Part shown: positions 19,807-25,884 of the stretch, piece by piece | Numbering within the stretch: the stretch's first letter is position 1 | Layout: every line of letters starts with the position of its first letter | From: Rhypophila decipiens | Lineage: Eukaryota > Ascomycota > Sordariomycetes > Sordariales > Naviculisporaceae | Assembly: GCA_033297075.1 (NCBI GenBank) | Contig: MU858341.1 | Span: forward strand, 1 to 25,884 | Length of the DNA stretch: 25,884 bases | Direction of reading: 5' to 3' | Notes under the pieces: model-generated | Database searches by the model: none | What the model was told of the DNA's origin: nothing | What the model saw: only the letters and a program-made list of their open reading frames with translations | Made by a program: the position numbers and the translations under genes

Positions 19807-21551
19807 TCACGACGCCAGCTTTACCTTCATCAACATGCCGTCCACGGGCTTCTGCGTCACCTGTCTCGTCTGAAGCCATTAAGTCAGTCAAGGTCATTGA
19901 GCTGAATGGAAACCAAAAAAAATACTGGGTGCAGGAATATATTCAAACTCACCGTATACAGCTCCTCAGCAACTTTATACCTGCGACCATTCGCAGTTGG
20001 ATCCACAACCGGCTGGCCAGTCTCATGATCCAGTACCACAGCCCCCAGACCAACCTTGACAAAGTCATACCGCCTCGCCACCAGCGCGATGACCAACCGT
20101 GCTTCCATAATGGCGAGTTCTTGCCCAATGCAGTTCCTCGGCCCGCGCTCAAACGGCCGCCACGCTCCTGCCGGGATAGGATGATCACTGTCTAGCCATC
20201 GCTCCGGCACAAACTCGTGCGCCGTGTCGCCGTATACCTTTGGGTCGGTATGGACCATTGATTGGCAGATGTAGACGAGCAATCCGTCCAGGAGCAGGGT
20301 TTGCTCCTCTACGCCGCCGCTTGTTGTTGTACGCACTGAAAAGTTCGACCCGGCTGGTATAATACGGCCCGTGCCAGCCGGAGGATGCAAACGCAGGGTC
20401 TCCTTGATGACGGCCGATATGTAGGGCATGTTTAGATCCCCGCCGTGTTCGAGCAGCCGGGCGTATGTCTTGTCTGGGCTGTCGTCGGGGCCGAGAAGGC
20501 TGTCAAGCTCGGTACGGACGGCGCGAAGGACGTCCGGGTGGCGGGAGAGCTCGTAAAACACCCAGGAGAGAAGAATGGCGGTTGTATCGTGGCCTGCGAA
20601 CAAAAACGTGCGAAGCTGGTCGCATGTTGAGTCTAGAATATCGGGGGTCAAGGTGGGAATGTCCTGGAGGCTGAGGGACAAAACACTGCGTGGATTGCCG
20701 GAACTGCCTGCTTGTGAGTCGAGTATCTCGGCATGTTTGCGGCGCACAATGGACTGCAGCACACTGGTGATGCGCTTGGCCAAGGCGGAGCGTCGCTTGA
20801 CCTTCAAGGGCGTAAGCCACCATGGCAGGTTGTGAGTTTCGCCCTTGTACTCATCTAGCATCTTCCCGAACAGACGTATCAATTGTGCACCCTCTGTTGC
20901 TTTGTTGGCGTTGTGGTTGTCTTCGTGCTGAGCGCCAAAGTCGGATTCTAGGACGACTTTGCCAATAATGTCAAACGTAAGTCGGGTGGTGAGGTGCACG
21001 AGAGAAAAGGCCTCGTCATTTCTTGCGAGGGAGACGAGACGGTCCAGGAAGATGAGCCCCTTGTCGAGGACCTCGCGGTGGAAAGTGGCCAGATACTGCT
21101 TGGCAAACCCGGGATTGAATGTCCTCCGAAGATGCTTCCATTCGTCGCCGTATGATGAAAAGATGGACTTGGGGCCCATCATGTACATCAGCCGTGTCAG
21201 GGACCTGGAGGACTTGGGCGGGCTGGTCGGGAAGATGTTTGAGCTCTTGCTGATCTGCTCGGCGATCTCATAGCTTCCGACGATGACCACCGGATCGCCA
21301 ATGGGACGGGCATCCAGAAACATCAGCGGGGCCCGGCCCAGCGCTTGATGCATGGCCACAAAGGCCAGGTCGACGTGGGCATCGGGCTTGTTGCGTTTTA
21401 TGAACTCGCCCATGAGCTTGAGATGGCCAAGCACCAACGATGTTGGGTGCTGGGGAAGGTGGGCATATTGCTGGAATCGGACATATCGGAGCTTGCGGTA
21501 CAAGATTGTGGACCCAAGAACCAGAGCTGCGATCAGGAACTGTGTCAACAT
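19807..21551 (-). CDS. Cytochrome P450 monooxygenase
   Basis: Exon 1 is 21551-19953 and exon 2 is 19869-19807. The 83-base intron (GTGAGT donor, CTGAC branch, CAG acceptor) is phase 0, giving 553 residues. Residues 1-18 form a membrane anchor typical of microsomal P450s. The C-helix WKHLR is at 138-142, the I-helix oxygen-binding AGHDTT at 319-324, KETLR (ExxR) at 383-387, PERW at 449-452, and the heme loop FERGPRNCIG at 467-476 with ligand Cys474. The small last exon supplies the usual C-terminal strand (VTQKPVDGML). All key residues are present, so the enzyme looks active; it would use O2 and electrons from the P450 reductase at the ER. Substrate is unknown. It is convergent with the hydrolase-TPR gene and divergent to the rhodopsin-fold gene, with no synthase gene nearby. 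Confidence 0.93.
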
Positions 21552-22680
21552 GGCGACAAATCGGCGCTAAAAAAAAACGATCTGATGAGCCTGAATTGTA
21601 TAGAAGACAGCTTGGGGGGTATGCGCTGATGGACTCGGGACGTAGGATGCCTGGGGAGATGGGATTTGTGACAATCGGATTTTTTGCGTCAGCTCAGAAT
21701 GCGGTGTTGGACTGTTGGTGTAGGGATGCTGCATTCATGGAGGGCCTCCACGTTACATTCTGTCATTCTTGCCGATCAGGGCAGTATATGCAGCACCGAT
21801 TCATGTCCAGACAGTGCTGATCCTCACCACTAGTTCTAAACTTGCTAAATACCTACCTCGCCCAGAAGATTCGTACAGTGCCACATCTCCGACTTGGACC
21901 ATACTAGCCCTATATCTCGTTTCAACGCCAGCCGGGGTCAAAACAAGGGATTCTAACCAATTAAGTCGTTTGCAATCCAGTCTAGCGCTTAGTCACACCT
22001 AGGACTGCGGCGAAGAAGAATCAGCTCATATTTTGGGGGCAGGATGACGGGATGTTCCGCAGGACCTCGTAGCTTTACTCGTCAGTCTTGCCGAGTGGCG
22101 GCCCGATGTGGCCCAATGCATGATAAATATGTCATATTGAAGGCAGAAACCGCCCCCAAAGTGCGGCACAACTTGCGAGAATGCCTTGCCGATATCCGTA
22201 CGGCAGCCACTATCTCTTCAACCCAAGCTCGCTTCAACCATTGGGACCATTTTCAGGTCAATAGCGACAATGTCTTCTTGTTTGTTTGACCCACGGTTCG
22301 TACACCCACACTCTAATATAATGAGCTGCGAATATGTCCTCGCCGAGAAAAGGGCCAAGGACTGAAGCTCTCGGCTGTCAGCAGCTGAGTCAGAAGATCC
22401 GAGATCCAGCCCACCGTCTACAAAGTCTACAATACCTTCCAGGCGGTCGATGAATGAGATTGACAAGACTTTGGAGGGTGGTTGCATTGCATATTACAAC
22501 GGTGTATTTAGACTGAATTCAGATCCTTCTTTCGGTTCCCTGTCTGCTTCTCCTTTCCGGAAGGACTATTTATAGTCAAACAAACCCCAAGAGAACGACC
22601 TTGCCTATCTAGTATCTAGTCATCTTTTGGACAATATCTTACTCAGTTTCTCAGCGGACAACCTTGAAACGACCGGGATC
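21552..22680. other. Upstream region between the divergent P450 and rhodopsin-fold genes
   Basis: No gene was recognised in these 1.1 kb. A palindromic GACTATTTATAGTC (22564-22577) contains TATTTATA (22567-22574), about 107 bases before the ATG at 22681, and may serve as that gene's TATA element. The P450 side shows no clear TATA box. Confidence 0.4.
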
Positions 22681-24472
22681 ATGTATGATATCTGGACGAC
22701 CCCCATTTTACCCCCACCCCCGGGCATCACGTCCAACTTTATCGATCCTCCGTCCAGGGGCCCAATGATACGGAATGGAATGTGTTCCATTCTGGCCATC
22801 ATGATCGTCTTCATAGGCTTGCGCGTTTATACGCGGGCGTTCTACAAAGGCCCCTTTGCCATTGACGACTGTATGTCTTGCTGCGCTCCCATGTTTCTGC
22901 GTTAGTATGATTTCCCACGATGGACAAGCATGCTGATAGACTGTGGGTCCTCTAGATCTTTCTTTTGTTGCTGCGGTTCGTTACTTCCTCCTCCAGAAAT
23001 GCCCACCGACCTGCCCTTCCAGAACTGAATTTGACTGACTTCAAGTAGGCTTCGGTCGCCGCGTATACTGGTGTTGTCTTGGCAAGTAAGTCGCTGTGCG
23101 CCGAGAGGACACACTGTTTGGTCCTGCGCTTTTGGGGGCTAACTCAGTATCTAGTTCTGGATAACCCAGAGGGGAGACATGCCTGGGACATTCCCATCGG
23201 AATGGTCATCACAAAAGCATACCCCCTGGTAGGTAGCGGCCACGTCCAAATGATGCGAGATCATCAACTAACAGCATCAAGACTGCCTTCTCCTCGGTCC
23301 TCGTCTACACGGTGAGCAACTTGTTCACAAAACTCAGCTTGCTCGCCCTCTTTCTGCGCATCTTTCAGACCGCAGTCTGAGCACTCTGGGCCATCTGGAT
23401 CGGCATCGCCTTTACCATCTTGTCTGGTATCGCCACCTTCATTGCTTACTGCAGCATATGCATCCGCTCTGACATGCCCCTGTGGGCGTCGCTGATGGCT
23501 TTACCCGTCTGCCGGGATAACATCTGGGTCATTGCCAAGGTCCAGATATGGTTCAGTGCTCTCTTGGACTTTTACATCGTGGCCATCCCGATATGGCTCG
23601 TCTGGGGCATGACTATGTCTCCCAGGCGGAGGGCCGGAGTCATGGGTGTATTTCTGACGGGGCTGGCGTGAGTCAATCTCTCTTTCTTACCATCTTTCTT
23701 TCGACCTTGCTCATCGGGTCTGGGTTCTCTATCACCACTCCCTATGTTCCAGTTCCTGCACACGGACGCCAGAGCTAACAAATCGATCGCATCGATTATA
23801 GGGCGTGCGGCATCACTCTCGCGGCTTTGGTTCAGAGGCACAAGGGTGTCACTGATCCCGACAGGACATGGGAAAACAGCACCATATTTCTCTACGGGTG
23901 GGTACAAGGCTTACCACGTGCAATCACTCCATCCATCTCTCCGTCAGCCTGTATATGGTTCCACCACAAAAAGAGAGTTGGAGAGTCCCACCACTATTTG
24001 CTAACTGTCTTTCACATCGCTGTAGGTCACTCGAGCTTTGTATCAGCATTATTTGCAGCTGCATGCCAGTTATAGTAGTGGTACTCAAGCGGTTTGTCGC
24101 GCAGTTAAAGTCGACGTAAGTCCACTTTTAGTTCTCCATTCTAGCAACAGAGTCTAACCTAAAACCCACTGCTTGACCTTTAGGTTGAACTCTGTTAAAA
24201 ACTACACGAGCAAAAGCTCTCCCCGAACCACCAATGACCAGAGCCTCCCACCGCACCACTTGCCCGACAATGTTCCCAAGGGGAATATGACAGGACTACG
24301 GACATTTATACGAAACATATACCGCACAAACAACAACACCAAGACCGTCGAGTCATCAGCGTCTGGGACAATCGATTCTGTCTCGGATAATTACCATGTA
24401 CAACTAAAGGAAATGCGTGGAAACGTGCATTCCCACGACGAAGAAAAGGGTTTGCCATCTCCGCCTCGGTGA
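22681..24472 (+). pseudogene. Fungal rhodopsin-fold (PTH11/SAT-type) membrane protein with an in-frame stop
   Basis: Eight exons can be read: 22681-22870, 22956-22975, 23049-23085, 23155-23228, 23282-23667, 23802-23897, 24026-24115 and 24184-24472. They sum to 394 codons and every phase fits. Hallmarks of the seven-helix family are GLRVYTRAF near the first helix, GRHAWDIPIGM, NLFTKLSLLALFLRIF, and VQIWFSALLDFYIVAIPIWLVW. A single TGA at 23378-23380 (codon 140) interrupts the frame right after the LRIF helix, where relatives usually keep an Arg-rich loop; CGA to TGA is one C-to-T change. Intron 2 has a weak donor (GTTCGT), and the acceptor of intron 4 was chosen at 23281 because the 23274 alternative breaks frame. 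Such proteins are putative plasma-membrane receptors in hyphae. The tail is polar. As written it would give a truncated 139-residue product. Confidence 0.75.
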
Positions 24473-25094
24473 AAAACAAGTAGCCCATCGATAAGACGGA
24501 AAGAAGAAGAATAGTGGGGTCGGTTTCATATTACTGAAGCACTTGGGAGCAGGCAACAAGACCAAGTGGATATACGAACGAGGTCAAGAATTATGTGGAA
24601 AATGATGAACATATATGGGGTGCTGAGGTATTGAAAAACATACACGCAGAAGGTACAAAACAAAAACAAAGTCCTGCTTTCACCTGCATTACCAGCCTAA
24701 CATGAAATATCAAGTCTCATATTATGGAACCTGCCACCCACTGTCTGCTCAGCGTGATATCTTATGAAGGGATCGATCTTTCCAGCATTGTAGGAGAACA
24801 AGTTTCCCGATCAAGCATATCAAAACAAGGTATATCATGCAACGAACACCCCATTCCCTGTTTAGATCCCTCGATATGTTAACCACCCGACTACAGCCAC
24901 CAGCCCTCGGCAACAGTCTCAGAGCAAGCATCGCCGGCGCCTCGTAATGTCCTATCCACATTGCTCTCTACCTGTGGGGTACAACAACACAGCTAGCAGT
25001 TTATAGCCCACCCAGCCCTCCACGAGTAATAGTAGCACAAACTGGTTTGCCCTTTTTGTATCTCAGCAATCAACCATTAATTACAACAACAAGC
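24473..25094. other. Gene-free stretch downstream of the rhodopsin-fold gene
   Basis: This contains the 3' untranslated region and intergenic DNA. I recognised no coding sequence or repeat in it. Confidence 0.4.
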
Positions 25095-25254
25095 AGTTAC
25101 GTGGCCTAGTGGTTAAGGCGTCTGGTTTACACACTAGAACTAGTTGCGGGTACGGCCTCTGCAGCATTGGAAAAGGGACGTTGTAGGGGGAAATCCTTAT
25201 GGATCGCCTGAGCTGAAACACAAGGCTGGTGTCGGTTCCAAATCTGCAAATAGT
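25095..25254 (+). pseudogene. tRNA-Val-derived remnant
   Basis: The stretch 25096-25124 matches the first 5' half of the tRNA-Val at 5571-5748 without a mismatch for 29 bases, covering the acceptor strand, D arm and A box. The anticodon stem start TCTGG is followed by TTTACAC, which would give a TAC (Val) anticodon. No good 3' half follows: the best B-box-like sequence is GGTTCCAAATC at 25234-25244, with a poor T stem and an acceptor strand that does not pair, then TTTT at 25254. It is a decayed split tRNA or the head of a tRNA-derived short interspersed element. Boundaries on the right are uncertain. Confidence 0.5.
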
Positions 25255-25827
25255 TTTCTGTGGTGAGTGCTAATAAAAAAGTTATTCGGCATTTTAGTTA
25301 TACGGTCAAAATAGGGGAGGTTAGGTAGGGTTGGCGGAAGAGCTTTGACCCTTCACTATACTAACAATAGTATTATCAACTGCACTACTAACCGTACCAC
25401 GACTACAAGAGCGCTAAATCTTGCTTTTCACAAAAGTGTATAGTCAATTGTATTGTGTCTAGACTGCGTTGAAGAGGAAATATATCTAGGACCTGCTTTC
25501 CAAATCCATAGTGGTTAAAGAAGTCACCAGTTAACGCACCCGACAGGCCACCCTACCAAGCCGCTTCTCGACAGGGGTAAGCCGTTGTCTAATTATAGCT
25601 ACCGGGGAATTGACCTAAACTTACTATTGCAGTCGCGTGACCGCCGTCCTAGGGGTGCTCAGCCACAGCCCCTCGTTCTTTACCCCTCTTTCCCCGGAAG
25701 ATTCTCTAATGTTCTCTGTTTCTATGAGATATACCGGGGCATACTGTTGTACCTTTCCTACAGGAGGAATACTCACGGCAACTCACGTTCACTTGTCAGC
25801 TTTACTCTTGCAGCCGGCCTAGCTCCC
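25255..25827. other. Gene-free stretch before the right-edge gene
   Basis: No coding sequence was recognised. A plausible intron lies at about 25576-25632 (GTAAGC donor, CTAAAC branch, TTGCAG acceptor) and could be in the leader of the gene starting at 25828, but no exon around it is confirmed. Confidence 0.3.
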
Positions 25828-25884
25828 ATGGACTCCCCAGAGCTTTCAAAGCTCTGCGATCGATGCCAGGGCCTGGCGTTATCT
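25828..25884 (+). CDS. N-terminus of a possible HET-type protein, cut by the window edge
   Basis: Only 19 codons are inside the window. They read MDSPELSKLCDRCQGLALS. The LCDRCQGL pattern is typical of the first residues of many fungal HET-domain proteins, where a CxxC sits just before the domain. Nothing more can be verified, and a chance frame cannot be excluded. The ATG context (CTCCCATGG) is acceptable. If correct, this would be the second HET-type gene in the window. Confidence 0.4.
   Translation, partial: MDSPELSKLCDRCQGLALS

Noticed and set aside
19884..19952. P450 C-terminus read straight through to a stop at 19884
   Set aside because: That tail is hydrophobic and unlike P450s; splicing at 19952 and 19870 gives the normal C-terminal strand.
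23378..23380. TGA as a programmed readthrough site
   Set aside because: The following base context is GCA rather than the CTA known to favour readthrough in fungi, and the stop falls inside the conserved membrane region rather than near a C-terminal extension.
19807..24472. Secondary-metabolite cluster formed by the P450 and rhodopsin-fold gene, with the GMC enzyme
   Set aside because: No polyketide synthase, peptide synthetase, terpene cyclase or transporter is present, and the GMC gene is 15 kb away.

Overview
The window looks like nuclear DNA of a filamentous ascomycete (Pezizomycotina, probably Sordariomycetes; this is inference). Support comes from short spliceosomal introns of about 50-130 bases with GTRAGT-type donors and CTRAC-type branch sites, HET-class incompatibility proteins, a fungal rhodopsin-fold membrane protein, a GMC oxidoreductase, split tRNA genes, and AT-rich gene-poor stretches that look like decayed repeats.

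Left part (1-8600) is gene-poor. It holds the end of an unidentified CxxC protein at the left edge, a doubtful split tRNA (509-686), a minus-strand gene reduced to a signal peptide behind an intact-looking promoter (776-901), a secreted GMC-family flavoprotein (2803-4863), a tRNA-Val(CAC) with a 106-base intron (5571-5748, minus), an ASCH-domain protein (6032-6577, minus), and several strong hairpins.

Middle part (8600-19500) carries three large genes. The first is a multi-pass membrane protein of a fungal family without known function (8612-10543). The second is a 1034-residue HET-domain protein in two exons (10762-13945, minus). Divergent to it, across a 1.1-kb shared upstream region, is a 1433-residue protein in three exons (15046-19490) with an alpha/beta-hydrolase-like N-terminus and TPR repeats. 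That protein resembles a fungal NLR without its nucleotide-binding domain, and its hydrolase nucleophile serine appears to be glycine. The HET and hydrolase-TPR pair is the most interesting candidate system here: an incompatibility or immunity effector next to a sensor-like repeat protein.

Right part (19500-25884) holds a cytochrome P450 (19807-21551, minus, two exons) and, divergent to it, an eight-exon rhodopsin-fold (PTH11/SAT-type) gene (22681-24472). The latter is intact in every splice phase but carries one in-frame TGA, so it reads as a recent pseudogene or null allele. Beyond it lie a decayed copy of the tRNA-Val 5' half (about 25095-25254) and, at the edge, the first 19 codons of what may be another HET-type gene.

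All gene models were derived by reading splice sites and frames by eye; no database search was run. Family names rest on recognised motifs.
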